From Heligmosomoides polygyrus polygyrus (lineage: Eukaryota; Nematoda; Chromadorea; Rhabditida; Heligmosomidae), in assembly GCA_947396885.1 (NCBI GenBank), contig OX377202.1, positions 57,872,034 through 57,936,033 of the forward strand: a stretch of DNA of 64,000 nucleotides. Reading direction: 5' to 3'. Positions 45,996 through 58,315 of the stretch are shown here, one piece after another. Made by a program: the position numbers and the translations under genes. Within the stretch, counting starts at the first letter, position 1. Every line of letters starts with the position of its first letter. A model generated the notes under the pieces. That model was not told the origin of the DNA. It searched no databases and was given only the letters and a program-made list of their open reading frames with translations.

Positions 45996-46008
45996 TGGTG
46001 CATCGGCC
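45996..46008 (+). promoter_or_regulatory. Primer-binding site, tRNA-Gly(GCC)
   Basis: TGGTGCATCGGCC lies just after the LTR. It is complementary to the 3' end of metazoan tRNA-Gly(GCC) including CCA (tRNA sequence from general knowledge, not from this window). Confidence 0.75.
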
Positions 46009-46342
46009 AAATAAGCCATATTGAAAGTCTCTCGCGTACAACGCCTAGAGCCGCAAGTCGATCTATTGCAGATCGCACTCTCTATTTAAGGGAACTACTC
46101 TCGGTTAACACCTTGACACCTTGAGTTGGTCTAGTTACGACCACAGCCTCTAATTAGGGGACTGCAAGACTTCCGTATTAATTACGAGGAGCAACGAGAG
46201 AAAATTCTCACTTCGTTTCTTGAAAAAGCAAGAACGAAACCCTTTTTTGAAAACAAAATGGCGCTTAATTGTTATGAGACGCCTATTGTATTGAGACTAT
46301 CGACACTCAAAAGCCTGGTTGATCGGTACAGATTAAACCGCT

Positions 46343-47465
46343 GTGGTAGATTTCAGTACCGTAGATGAAGAGAACTACGAAAAATGCAGGTCAGCTATAG
46401 CCCTCCTACAAAGCGGGGTCAAGCAGATCAGAGAGGGGCAAGAAAAGCTCCAAAAATTGTACAAATTCGTCAGAGAAGAGTACAACAACTGTAAAAGTAG
46501 AACAGAAAGAAGGGGCATCATGCATGAAATCGAGCAGATTGAAAATGAGTTGAAACTGCACACTACAATAGCAGAATCTGATGAGATTATGTTTAAGCTC
46601 ATGAAGCGTGTTGACGAAGCCAAGTGCATGCGAGAGAGAATGGACGTCAAATTGGGCTATATTACGCAGAGAGCCCAACGAATCGAAGCGAATAGTTTGG
46701 AAAATCTTGAAAGAAACGATCGCGAGAATAGCTGCGGTCAGAGCAACTCTGACAATGCTGCAGCGGCCATACCCGCATATACTGCTATTCCTGATGCTAG
46801 TGGAAGTCTAAATCACACATCGATCCTGCAGATCTATCAAACGACGATCCTGCAGATCTATCAAACCACCTCAGCCGTCTCTACCGTCGTTGTACGGTAA
46901 CGCGGAGAAATCTCCCGAGTATTGGACAGTTTTTGAATCTCTTGTCCACAAAAGCACTGAGTTGTACGTAATGGAAAAAATACTGCTGCTCAAGGAAAGC
47001 CTAAAAGGTAGGGCGCAAAATTTCATTAAAGGAGTTCGACTTGTGCCAGAAAACTACAACTGGATAGTCAAAACGTTGTGCGACAACTACAACGACAGCG
47101 CTGCAAACCGTCCTCAAATTGTTCAAAAGCTCGTGAACATGAAACCAGTGAATAGTTCAGCTGAAAGTTGCCTCTTCATATATGATGATATTCAGGTTCT
47201 AGTGAACCAACCGGTGTCTGCCGGATACGATGTCCGTAATACGTTCGATCCTATGTGGTGCGAGACAATTTTAGCGAAGTTTCCTCGGAACATTATTAAA
47301 GCAGTCCTAATCCTGTGCCGTACGCAATCTAATCAAAGTATTGAGGAGCTCATGAGCGCTCTCAAAAATGAGATAGCGGCAAAACGTTACGTCGAAAGCC
47401 GCATAGGTCACCAGACGCAAGACAGAGTCAACATAGTTGCAACAGATGAGGGAACTTACTCGTGA
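46343..47465 (+). pseudogene. BEL/Pao gag (broken)
   Basis: Two overlapping frames. 46343-46900 is a charged, coiled-coil-like N-terminal region. 46890-47465 resembles the conserved gag domain (DUF1759 type) with its LYGNxExSPEYW and KILLLKESLKG segments. A 24-bp direct duplication lies at about 46822-46869, and a frame change separates the halves. A TGA at 47463 cuts the frame just before the zinc knuckles. Confidence 0.85.
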
Positions 47466-47489
47466 CCTCGCGACCATAATACCGACGGC

Positions 47490-47680
47490 TGTGTCTTTTG
47501 CCATAGGAACAATCATCTGTCGGCGACATGTCGCACAGTATCGGATCTAAACAGCCGCCGAAAATTCATAAGGGACGACAACTGTTGCTGGAAGTGTTTC
47601 TCGCCAAGCCACAACAGCTTCGACTGTATTAAACCAGACTGTTCTCAATGTAGCCAGAAACACCACACAAGTCTGTGCTT
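47490..47680 (+). pseudogene. BEL/Pao nucleocapsid zinc knuckles
   Basis: In the gag frame after the TGA at 47463 there are two CX2CX4HX4C motifs (from 47490 and near 47590) and a third Cys/His cluster with one residue less. They would bind RNA in the packaged particle. Confidence 0.85.
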
Positions 47681-47841
47681 TAAAAATGACACGCCAAATC
47701 CGAGAACACAGGAACACAGGTCAGAGAAATGCCAGGGCGAAAGATCACCCTCCCAGACCTAATGGAAATCAAAATAGAGTTCAACGAAACCGTAACGATT
47801 TCAGCGATTGTAATTGAAAGGTCGCCAACAACAACACGCAT

Positions 47842-48555
47842 ATGGAAAGTGAGTCTCTCCAATCTAACGCTTGTGCACAAAGCCAAATAGCTTCTCAGTT
47901 TGTCCTAATGACAGCGGAAGGTAATCTTTGGAACCATAATAAAAACGAGTTCGAAAAGGTCCTGTTTTTCTTCGACTCAGGTTCTCAGAAAACAGTCATT
48001 GAAGAGAACCTTGCCTATCGTTTTGGCTTACCAAAAGAGTCAACGGAAATATGCATGTCAGGAATTGGTGAGCATTTAGAAAACTTAGAGAGCCACATAG
48101 TACTGACAAGAATGAGCACGGTGTTCGGAGAACTCGATCTAAAAATACAAACGAAACCCGTCCTAACGAACGGATTCCCTAGTGTCAAGCTCAGTAAATC
48201 TGACATTATTTTCCTCAAGGAAAATGGAATTTGCCTAGCAAATTCAAAATTGCGTGGACAACACCAAACTCCAAACATTTTGGTCGGACTTGATTACTAC
48301 CACGACCTAGTCTGCAGTCCAAGTCACGGTATGGCAACACCAACAAAACTTTATATCGCTAAAACAGTATTTGGCCCCACTATATACGGTAAAGGCTTCA
48401 CATCAGTACAAGACGTTAGAAGCAACGTGAGCTACGCAATGACGTCAGTTCACGAGCAAGCGAGCAGGAAATGCTACGTAAAATGTTCGAGTTGGATGGG
48501 CTTGGAATTTCCGAAAATGCATGCCAAAAGGAAGGCAAGGTCTACGAATATCTAG
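47842..48555 (+). pseudogene. BEL/Pao aspartic protease region
   Basis: A retropepsin-like FFDSGSQKT with the catalytic DSG, then the conserved LVGLDYYHDL segment and IYGKG region, as in the DUF1758 family. It is in a different frame from gag. The frame ends in the linker towards RT. Confidence 0.85.
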
Positions 48556-48689
48556 AAAAATATTCAAAAATGATTTCCCTTGAAAACGGATACCTAACAG
48601 CTCCATTTTCATTAAAAACCAACATTGGAGAACTGGAGGACAACTTCACAGTTGCTATTCGCCGCTTAGAGTCTCTGTAAAAAAAGACT

Positions 48690-49508
48690 TTGCAGCAAAA
48701 CAGCGAGCAACGCAGTTGGTACTGGAAAATCATTGAAAAATATGTCAGTGAAAGGATGGTTGAACCATTTTCCGATTCCGACCCAGAAGCAGTCGAAACC
48801 TACTACATGCCCCATCCAGGCGTCTGGAAAGCTAATAAAAATGTTCCCCTTAGAATAGTGTTTGACGCGTCTTCAAAACGTAAAAACCATCTGTCTCTAA
48901 ACGAGGTAACCCACAAAGGCGAATCATTCGGCAATAAAATCCATGACATTCTTATGGTCTCACGATTAAAAAAGGTTCTTCTGATATGTGACATTGAAGC
49001 GGCCTTCACTCAGGTGCGCCTGGTGCACTCCCACAAAGATCTATGCAGGTTTTTGTGGATGAAAAACATCAATCTGCCTCCAACGAAGGACAACCTAATC
49101 CGCTACAGATTTAAGCGGTTGCCGTTTGGAGTCACAGCTTCCCGTAGCATATTAAACATGGCGCTACTGTCTTACCTCAATAATGAAAGGTCCTCAATTG
49201 CAATTGAAATAGCTAGCAATGTGGATAACATTATGATGGTTGCCGACACTGCAGAAGAGGCGATCATGAAATATCGAGAGTCGAAACAACTTTTCCCCAA
49301 CATCGGCATGAACCTTAGGGAGTACATATCCAACTCCAACGAAGTCAAGTCTCAAATATCCTTAGAGGATAGACTAGACCCACACTCCTTAAAAATTCTA
49401 GGTGTCGCATATAACATCGAAGACGACTCATTTAGAGACAGAACTCATGTCGCTCACGCGGAGAAGCTGACGAAAAGAGATATTGTCAGTCAGATCAACT
49501 CAGTATAG
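48690..49508 (+). pseudogene. BEL/Pao reverse transcriptase (active site altered)
   Basis: Recognisable by RIVFDASSK, the DIEAAF segment with one catalytic Asp, and RFKRLPFGVTAS. The YxDD box position reads NVDN: the tyrosine and the second aspartate of the pair are replaced. This should abolish polymerisation. A stop ends the frame at 49508. Confidence 0.88.
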
Positions 49509-49552
49509 ACGTTATTGGTGTCGCCAGTCCACTCATAGTAAAACTAGAATCT

Positions 49553-50155
49553 ATGATGAGGGATGTGTTCAACACTGGAACAGCATTGAAAACCGTATTA
49601 TCTGAAGAACTATGCCTTCGACGGAATCGCCTATGCAAAGAGGTCGATAACGCTCGCGTATCGATTCCGCGCCGTATAACTCAACAATCCACGAACCTCT
49701 GGATATTCGCTGACGCTAGTTGCTTGGCGATTGCAACCTGTGCCTATTTGCAGTGCCAATCCTCAAGGAAGATCCTCAACGCTAATCAGTGGAAAAGCTA
49801 AGCTAACACCGAAAAATATCACCAAACAATCCCAAGACTTGAGCTTGTTAGAATCCTAATGGCTACATGCTTGTGCAAGACAATCAGGGAGACGTACAGA
49901 ACCGTTCGAAACGTGTCTGTTGTATCAGATAGCAAAATAGCGCTGTATTGGTTGAACAGCTACAAAAAGGTCCCAGTTTTCGTCGCCAACCAGCGTGACC
50001 GGATCCTCGCTATTAAAACCAATTTAGAATCGCACCACGTATTGGTTAAATTTCTTCACGTTAACACAACCCACAACCCAGCTGATGCAGGGACCAGAAG
50101 TTTAAACTCTGGAGAAATCGCCAATAGAGATTGGGTGAATGAACCGCCTGGCTAG
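49553..50155 (+). pseudogene. BEL/Pao connection and RNase H region
   Basis: Two pieces in one frame, separated by a TAA at about 49799. FADAS and VVSDSK carry acidic residues typical of RNase H, followed by NPADAGTR at the end of the domain in this family. Confidence 0.82.
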
Positions 50156-50373
50156 AAAACAGCCCTGACACCTGACCATTAACTGAAATCGACTGAATTA
50201 AAGTGACGGAAGAGATAGATACTGCTGATATCGTATCGCTCCCTAACATAACAAAAGCCAGCACCAACTCTTTCTGTGGAGCAGAGCTTGTCGACTTATC
50301 TCGGTTGTCAAAGCTGAACAATGCCATACAAGTGGTCGGACTCGTAGGTAAAACTTTGAAGCATTGGGTTATT

Positions 50374-52722
50374 ACTTACTTTACTTTGATACTTTGATGG
50401 TCCTTTGTCGGCTGGAGGTCTTCTCAGCGGGGACCACAACTCTTCCAGACCGCTCGATCTCTGGCTGCTTGCATCCAGTGAGGCAGACTCCGCTCTCTGA
50501 AAGATCTTGAGAATGAGTCTGCCCATCGCGTTGGCGGTCGTCCCAGTGGTCTCTTATGGTCTCTCGGGAGCCATTCTGTGACACGGAGACTCCATCTGTC
50601 GTCCTTTCGTCGAAGCAGGTGTCCGGCCCAGCGATATTTGGACTTCTTCATGTACTGCAGCGGGTCTGCTAATTGCGACTTCTCCCGTAGCTCCGAGCTT
50701 CGTAGGCCTTCTTGCCATTGCTGACGAAGGCTTGTCCTTAGAAGACATCTCTCCAGTGCACGATGCGTAGTTTGCATCGCTCTGGCGATTGTCTTGTTGT
50801 CGGGCCAGGTTTCCGTCGCGTAACACATCGCAGGCAGTACAGAGGCGTTGAATATCGAGGCCCTGAGGCCGGGATCCTTGACCTGATCGGTGACTTCGCG
50901 AATGGAACTGAAGGCTGTCCATGCTGCGCGTCTCCTGCGGGCGATTTCAGGAGCGAGGTCGTTATCCATGTTCAGCTCTCTTCCCAGATAGACGTAGGAG
51001 TCGACCTGTTGCAGAGCGACTCCATTTAACCTTACGAGTCCCGTGTCACACCATGGTTGACCATAAATTGCGTTTTGGACATATTCATGTCCAATCCAAC
51101 CTTCATACCTGCCACATTGAGCTCGTTCAGCATTTCCTCGGCTTCTGCCGTGCTGGTAGAGATCAGAACAATATCGTCGGCGAAGCGAAGGTTGCTGATC
51201 CGTTTACCGTCGACAAGGTAGCCTTTATCGTCCCAGTTCAAGTCTTTCATGGCATCCTGAAGTGCCGCTGTGAATAGCTTGGGAGAGATCGTGTCTCCCT
51301 GCCGTACTCCTTTCCCGATAGGAATCTTAAGCTTTTGATCGAACAGCTGGATGGTAGTCGATGTGTTCGAGAAGTATTCGTCGAGAAGTTGGATGTAGGG
51401 CGATGGTATACCAGCGTTCACAAGGGCGTTCAGAATGGCGTTGATTTCCACAGAGTCGAACGCTTTCCGATAATCCACGAAGACAAGAACAAGTGGGAGG
51501 TGGTATTCGCGGCTCCTTTCGATGAGCTGTGAGACAGTCTGAATATGGTCCATGCAGGAGAAACCCTTGCGAAACCCTGCTTGCTCCACTTGCTGATATT
51601 CATCCAAGCAACGCTCCATGCGGTTAAGCAGTATCTTGGTGAAGATCTTGTACACAACCGAGAGAAGACTGATGGGTCGATAGTTGTTGATATCCTCCTG
51701 CTGACCTTTTTTGAAGATTAAAACTGTTTTCGACTCCTTCCATGAGTCCGGAATCCTACCAAGTCGAAGGTAGTGGTTGAAGTGCTTGGCAAGAAGTGAG
51801 CAGATGGCACTGCCACCCGCACGAAGGAGATCAGCAGAAATGCCTTCCGGTCCGGGAGCAGTGCCCAGCTTCTTCCTTCTGATGGCATGAGCAACTTCTG
51901 ATTCCAGAATGGGAGGTACTTCCTCAGCTGGTGGCATCAAGCATTTCGGGACAGTGATGGAAGAACGGAACAGATCTGTGTAGAATTCCTGAACGATGGC
52001 CTCCATCGCTCTTCGAGACGTTTGCGTTGTTCCATCCTTATCCACAAGGGCTGACATTATTGCCTTCTGATCGCAGAGATCTCGTTTGCAGCGCTTTATG
52101 CTTGAACCTTTCCCAGCCGCTTCTAACAGTTTCAATCTTCTGTAGGCTTGAATGGACTTTTCACTGCAATTCGACAGGCCTTCGAGATGGTGACTTTTTC
52201 CAGATGGGAAGCATTAGGATCCATTTTAACAGCTCTTCTTTGCTCCAAGAGTTTAATCGCATGTGCGTTGAGTCTTGAAGCAGACGGCGATGTGGCTTCG
52301 CAAGAGCTGCTAGCACATTTCAACAGTCCTTTGGAGAGAAGATCGTAGTCTTCCGATGGATCTTCAAGAAGATTCCAATCATACGACTTTATCGCATATT
52401 CCAACTCCTCAGACTTGAATGTGGGGATCCTCACCGGTGCCGGTTTATGGGTGTCACGCTTGAACATCCTCTTTTTGAGAGTCAGCTTCGCACGGACAAG
52501 ACGGTGATCCGAGCCGGTGTCAAATGAAGGCAGCACGGAGACGTCGAACAGACTCCAGCGTCTGTTCGTAAGAACATGGTCGATCTCCGAACGTGTTTCT
52601 CCATTTGGGCTTTCCCAGGTCCATCGTCGGTTTGAAGGCTTCTTAAACATAGAAATTCCATGGTAGAGACGGCACGCGGATAGGAAGTCTATCAGGCGCT
52701 CTCCGTTTTCGTTCCTTCATTC
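50374..52722 (-). mobile_element. RTE-type LINE nested in the BEL/Pao element
   Basis: - strand. The endonuclease C-terminus (52132-52650; EIDHVLTNRRW, GSDHRLVRA), RT (51032-52135) with [21 protein letters not shown] and an intact FADDIVLI, and the C-terminal tail (50424-50969) with GRPPTRWAD. A 12-bp direct repeat CATTGGGTTATT flanks it (50362-50373 and 52723-52734), and the BEL reading resumes on both sides. It is 5'-truncated in the endonuclease. It ends in short AAGTA-type repeats. It is younger than the host element and is the best-preserved RT in the window. Confidence 0.95.
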
Positions 52723-52737
52723 CATTGGGTTATTGCG

Positions 52738-54044
52738 GTGAACAAGGGCCAAACGTCGCACATCAGTACCGTCATGATATCAAAATTTGACACCTCTCAA
52801 GACATCACTTCTCATGACATCGAACTTTCCGAGAATGTTCTCATAAGACAAGAGCAGAAGGGAATGATTTTGCAAGATCTCCAATGGCAGTTCCGTAACA
52901 AAAAGCTTATCTCGGTCGAAAATGATATTATTCGTCACGAGTCGCGCCTCCAGAATGCTGTGATTCCTCGTGACGCAAAATCACCCATACACATACCACA
53001 GAAGTCGGAACTAGTCCGTCTCATACTTCAACACGTTCACTAAAATAATGCTCACTGCGCCAGGACCATATGTTAGCTATCGTGCGACAGAGATTTTGGA
53101 TTCCTCGTCTGACTGTTGTTATCATCCGGTACTTGAAGCACTGTTCTACGTGTAAAAGATATCAAGGACTGCCATTAGGAGCTCCTTTAATGCCTTCACT
53201 GCCGTCAGACAGGGTAGTGATTTCAAAACCGTTCGAAAACGTCGGTTGCGACTTCATTGGTCCATTTCTGTCAAAATCGCAAGAAAAAATGTACGTATGC
53301 CTCTACACTTGTCTTACAACAAGACCACTTCATTTGGAACTTGTTGAAAACCTATCATCGGGTGCATTCCTTAGCTGCTTTATCAGATTCATCTCAAGAC
53401 GAGTAGTGCCAAAGCTTGTGCGCACCGATTGCAATACAAACAATTTCAAACAAGGACAGCGCATTATAGCCACTATGTTTGAAACCAATGAGCCTACGGG
53501 TACTTCTTTGATGTCGTACTGTGCAACAGAGAAAATCAAGTGGTTATTTAATCCACCAGGTGCTCCATGGATGGGAGGCTCTTGGGAAAGACTGGTAGGA
53601 TCAGTCAAAAAAGCGTTCAATAAATCCATGGGACGAAAGAGCCTCAGCTTTACAGACATGTGTACAGTTCTCACGAGAATTGAAGCCATCCTCAATACAA
53701 GACCCCTCACTAAATCCAGTTCGGACGACCTATGCGTTATTCCATTGCGTCCCATTGACTCCCTTCAAGAAAATCTCAGATTTTCATTGCCAGAATCTAA
53801 CGACCGTATCGATCTCCTGGACCTAACATATGATCCAGATTTCATACAGTCACTAAAGCAAGCGACAGAAGCATTACATTATTCCGAGAACATAGCTAAT
53901 AAGTTCTGGGAAAACTGGAATACACTGTGTCTAACGTCTTTAAGGGAAACGCGAAAAGTGATCCTCAAACAGCCAAGACCCTTGAGCAGAACGTGTCCCT
54001 ATGTAGGCGAGATAGTCATCATCGAAAAAGAGCTAATCTCTTGA
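52738..54044 (+). pseudogene. BEL/Pao integrase
   Basis: Zinc-binding His/Cys elements (HVH, CSTC) are split by a frame change near 53043. The catalytic core has GCDFIGP, RTDCNTNNF and GGSWERLVG, giving the D-D-E triad. It continues into a C-terminal DUF5641-like segment at 54058-54200 in another frame. Confidence 0.9.
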
Positions 54045-54314
54045 GGAAATTGGCCCTATGGCAAGATTGTCGATATCATTAGTTCTGCGGACGGACACAG
54101 CGTCAGCGAAGATATTGATGCCAAACCACAATGTCATCCACCGGCCTCTTAACAAGTTATATCCTCTAGAAATCCGTGCTAATGTCGAGCCCAGCAATGA
54201 AGAAGCAGTCAGAGCTGTGAGTTCAGATACATCAGAGTCACCTGTGGTTGTTCAAAACGAGAAGCGACCAATTCTTCCTCGAAGCTCAAAATCAAGAGCC
54301 TACGACTTCTTCAG

Positions 54315-56477
54315 ATGTATGGAGACCAGTGTACTTCACTCACGTCCAACAACAATAACTCATCATTGCTACTTGTCACCCTACTATCTATCGTGGCATC
54401 GTCAGCACTCTCGGCTCAAAATTCCTCGACATTATCGTACAGTAGAGGAATTATCAGTATTCCACCAATAAATGGTTGGTTCGAATTATGCATTGACAAA
54501 CAATGCCACGCCGTGGATAACAGTACGCGTGCAGACAACTATTTCCTACCAATATCACCGACAGAGAAAAGTGTCAATGTGCGCTTTCGTTCGATGACTA
54601 ATGCTCAAGAACAGGTAATGACGTGCGAACGTGCTAGATTTTGTGACCACCAGCAACTCCTATCAAAAACCTTGCTACGAAATCCTCATTGTTGTCCAGC
54701 AGGGGTCATTCCAACAACGGCCATAATCGTTTATGTAGCTATCACAGTGTGTTGGATGTAACACGGCTCATGGCAAAATTCATCAGAAACACTAGCAAGA
54801 GCACTAAAAATTCGGAACGGTTCGACAATCTCACAGCAGCTGCGGAGCAGAGTCCTCCAAGCTTCAAGCTCACGCCTCTTCCAGGGTTATTGTCAATCTC
54901 GTTGTTCCCTGTGATAAGCCTTCTATCACCGACAACAGCGTGTCAGCATGGCTTCCTACGTCATCTGCCGAGGTTGTGTGCAATGAAGGCAACCAGTGTC
55001 ACCTCGAGTACAGCCGAGGGCTATTGTCCAATAGATTGCAATCAGAAATATGAATCGAAATCATACATGCAAATGAAACCGTTAGAGTTGCTAAATTCCG
55101 AAAGCAGAGAATAGACTTCAAATGCTCGAAGGCAACAAAGTTCTTAACCAGATCCACTAAAATGCAGATCTTTCACGTCAAACTTTGTGCTCAGGCAGGA
55201 TCCTGTTCTGCAGACAAGTGTGAAAGAACTAGCTCGACAGAATCAATACCCGAGTTGAACCACACCAGACAATATCCCGGATATACTGGCTGCATGAACA
55301 GTTGCAAAGGAGCCTTCTGTGATTGCTTTTTGCCCAAACCTGCGTACTGGTTCTACAGAATCGCTCATAAACCGCAATCAAAGAGAAGCCTCGAGGTCGT
55401 CTGGTGTCTGCACTGGACTCCAGCTATAAGGTTGGAAATCGAAATTACCACAGCCAACAAGACAGTCGTTTTTTCACAAGGCTTTCATCCGTACACAATG
55501 GAAGAAATAGCAAGCTTCAACCTAACAGTAGCTTCTATCCAAAAGCTTGCCGCTTCTCTTGAAAGCAAACGGTTTGTTATATCGACCAACACGTCGTGTA
55601 TGCTTCCAACTAACTTTCGAATTCAGAGGCGTGCAACAATCCTATGCAAGCTCTTAATGGCTTTGCCACCTGTTCTAACCGTATGCGCTGCAACTGCGGA
55701 ACCTCGATGCACACCTGCGATTGTCCAGAGGATTCGTTATCCACGCTGTATCGGACAGAAAACAGGTTACCCTTGGTAACGCCTTACGGGACCATTTCCA
55801 CTGTCGAAAGTGAGATCATCGCCACATCAAGCGAAGAAGAAATGGTGCTACGCAAAGAATCTAAAACGCTTAAAGGCTCAGCCGCATTTGTCTTTACTCA
55901 AAACTGTGCAGTCGAAAAATCCATCCTATATGGTTGTTACGAGTGCTCCCTTGGTGCCCATTTCACAGCGACCTGTAAGGCGACTTCACTCGCTACGGTC
56001 ACAGTGACATGTGACTCTTAATAGTTTCCACTTACATGTGGACGATCAGGTGTGGAGAACACAGTAGTTCTTCACTTTGACCATCCTTTAGTATACGAGC
56101 AATGCCAAGCGCACTGCTCAACGAAACCCTCAAAGTTTATCTTGAATGGCACTCTGTATTATCATGTAGAGACTCCATATGCCGCCTTTGAAGCAAGGTC
56201 ACATAGCGTACCCCTACGACATCTATGGTTTTCTGATATCACTCTACCAGACATCGACCCACTAGTGCAGGTTATTCGCAGTTGCTGGAAACTAACTCTT
56301 GGAGCACTGAGCTCCATACTACTACTTACTGCCCTCACTCACACAATGGGCCTATGCATTCTTGTAGCCATGCTATCCTCGATAAGGTGGTGCTGCAGCT
56401 CTACTAAAACTTATGTGGAAACGCATAAACTGTTGCAAGCAGAATATGAATATTCCGGCCTAAAATGCTGTCATTAA
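54315..56477 (+). pseudogene. Envelope-like glycoprotein region (broken)
   Basis: Several frames (54315-54761, 54689-55114, 55162-55779, 55644-56021, 56052-56477) together hold cysteine-rich blocks. The segment around 55270-55450 (PGYTGC, then clustered cysteines, then a WCLHW region) resembles the Phlebovirus_G2/Gc family found in nematode BEL elements. A hydrophobic membrane segment lies at about 56280-56400. At least four frame breaks prevent expression. In intact relatives this would be a surface fusion glycoprotein. Here it is only a remnant. Confidence 0.8.
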
Positions 56478-56479
56478 AC

Positions 56480-57544
56480 CACCATATACTAATCACTACA
56501 TAGTCTTTTGAATGTAAAACAGTAATGTCATCTTAAAAGCATCTTCCCATATGCATCAGCGAGTCATTCATTGTACATATTGCGTGCATGTGTACATGCA
56601 TACGAGGCTCTGCCTCCCCACCCGCTCCCTAGCGGCGGCATAGCCCCCAGGCTCTGTCGCCGTATGGCGCAGAGCGGGTGCTCGCCGATATCAGGCGAGG
56701 CCCGCGAGACCGCGTTCCGAGTTCGAACCCGGCCTCCGACCCCTTTGGGGCCCCGCCAGCCGAGTAAGGCTCGTGGGCCCGTGGGGCGTTCTGTGCCCAT
56801 CACGGCAGACACTTGGTTCTTTATATGACACCCTGGCCCCCTCCCAAGTCGCGCGTGCGTGGGTGGGCCACTCAGTTCCCCCGGAGAGCTGAGTGGCCCT
56901 TGCCGCGGCGCATTTTAGTGCTGAGTGGCACTTGCCACGGCATCGTAGAATGCGGAGCTACCCCGTCATCCGCGAGGTAATGCACCCGGCGCACGCCCGT
57001 AGAGGTAGCTCCCCACACGCGCCAGGCTGCGGCGGTACAGCGGACCGTGTCCCATATATGCCGCGGGCGCCCACGCAACACCCGCGGCGATGGAGTGCGC
57101 GAGAGAAGCAAAGAACGACGGCCTGCATATTAGCGCGCTTAGCAACGATCATCCGCCGATTCCATCTCTGAAGTCCGACTCCAAGCCGCCGCCGACTCCA
57201 CCGCCCGTTTGACTCTCAACCTGCCGCCGACTCCATCTCCTGTTCTACTCACAACCTGCCGCCGACTCCATCGTCCGTCTGACTCTCAACCCGCCGCGGT
57301 CTACACCGCTCGACCACGATCACGCCGATCTTCAGCTTCTACATGACATGATCTATTATTTTGTATACACTGCATGTATTTATGTCGCGCCGCGCTGGCA
57401 GTATCGCCGCCAACGACGATGACAGGGGCGGGGCCTATTCCCAACCCACGCTAGGGCACTCTCTTTCTGGATACCAAGGAATAAACACGTTCCTCTTCTC
57501 TCTGCTTCTGTACGTTATCATATAAATCCACTGAACCGCACATT
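56480..57544 (+). repeat. 3' LTR (5' boundary uncertain)
   Basis: The last 140 bp match the 5' LTR. The preceding 900 bp after the envelope stop are GC-rich and include a tRNA-like stretch at about 56660-56740 (TGGCGCAGAGCGGG, GAGTTCGAACCC) and 35-bp tandem repeats at about 57188-57295. No clear polypurine tract was seen, so part of this may be a separate insertion. Confidence 0.6.
57188..57295. repeat. 35-bp tandem repeat, about three units
   Basis: Units of the form CTGCCGCCGACTCCATCGTC followed by TGACTCTCAAC. Confidence 0.85.
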
Positions 57545-57994
57545 GTTGTTGTTGTTCCGTGAACTCTAGGCGAGGTTGGTAACAGCCAGGGATGTGCGGA
57601 ATTTCCGTTTCCGTGTTCCGAATTCCGGTTTCCGGCCATTTTGAGATCTTCCGTTCCGTTCCGTGTTCCGCCTGTTTTGGACCGGAGGGCGGAAACGGAA
57701 ATGGGCACAGTTCGACGCTAGATTTCTATTGAACACAATCAGCTTATCAATGAAAAAGGGTTCTTCCTCATATAATTGTGAGAGAAATACTGTTTGACAG
57801 CTCTAGTAATATTATTCTTGAAATTGGTTAGACTACCAAAAAAACTCAAAACTGGGAACGGCTGAGTGCAGGGCAAAATTAATGGGCCAGCAAAGGCTAT
57901 GTGTGGATTGTACGCTAAGAATGTGCACTCAACATTTTAATGATCATAAAATTCTTGATCCATTGGTTACAAACAGCTACGAAAACTTAGTGAG

Positions 57995-58315
57995 CATATA
58001 GCTCACAAGGGAACTGTCTGAACGGTACGCCGGAACGGCAAGAACGAGTACTATAGGGAGAATCCCCGTCCTCCAAATAATAACAGAACATGTTTTGTTT
58101 TTGCCGAATCCTTGAGGCAAACGAGTACAAGGGTGTAATGGTTAAGGGTCCGCAGAGCGAGCTCTTCACGGTAGCGCAAGGTCCCGCTGTCGTGGACTAG
58201 ATGGCACAGAAGTAGAGGGCACGCCTCATGTTCGTGAGGTCTAGGGTTCGATTCCCATGCAACGTCGGGTTTTTGCACTTTTACCATAGTATCGGATCTC
58301 CATAGAGATTTCTAT
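57995..58315 (+). repeat. tRNA-like repeat (family B), left copy
   Basis: Shares about 300 bp with the inverse of 59085-59400, including GGGTGTAATGGTTAAGGGTC and TTGCCGAATCCTTGAGGC. Its tRNA-like part (58195-58266) has TGGCACAGAAGTAGAGG and GGGTTCGATTCCC, but the acceptor stem does not pair. Confidence 0.8.

Larger units (their letters stand above)
45855..57544 (+). mobile_element. Decayed BEL/Pao LTR retrotransposon with envelope region
   Basis: Order: partial 5' LTR, primer-binding site, gag (46343-47465), zinc knuckles, aspartic protease (47842-48400), RT (48690-49508), RNase H (49553-50155), integrase (52738-54044), envelope-like region (54315-56477) and 3' LTR. A LINE is inserted at 50374-52722. 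The two shared LTR segments (45855-45994, 57405-57544) differ at 4 of 140 positions. Many stops, frame changes and a changed RT active site show it is not functional. The layout, including an envelope related to phlebovirus fusion glycoproteins, matches nematode Cer7/Tas-type elements. Confidence 0.93.

Noticed and set aside
56660..56740. tRNA gene in the 3' LTR region
   Set aside because: A plausible anticodon-type stem and B box, but no consistent cloverleaf.
58195..58266. tRNA gene
   Set aside because: It has a good T-loop region but mispaired acceptor ends and occurs as an inverted repeat pair. Treated as tRNA-like repeat.
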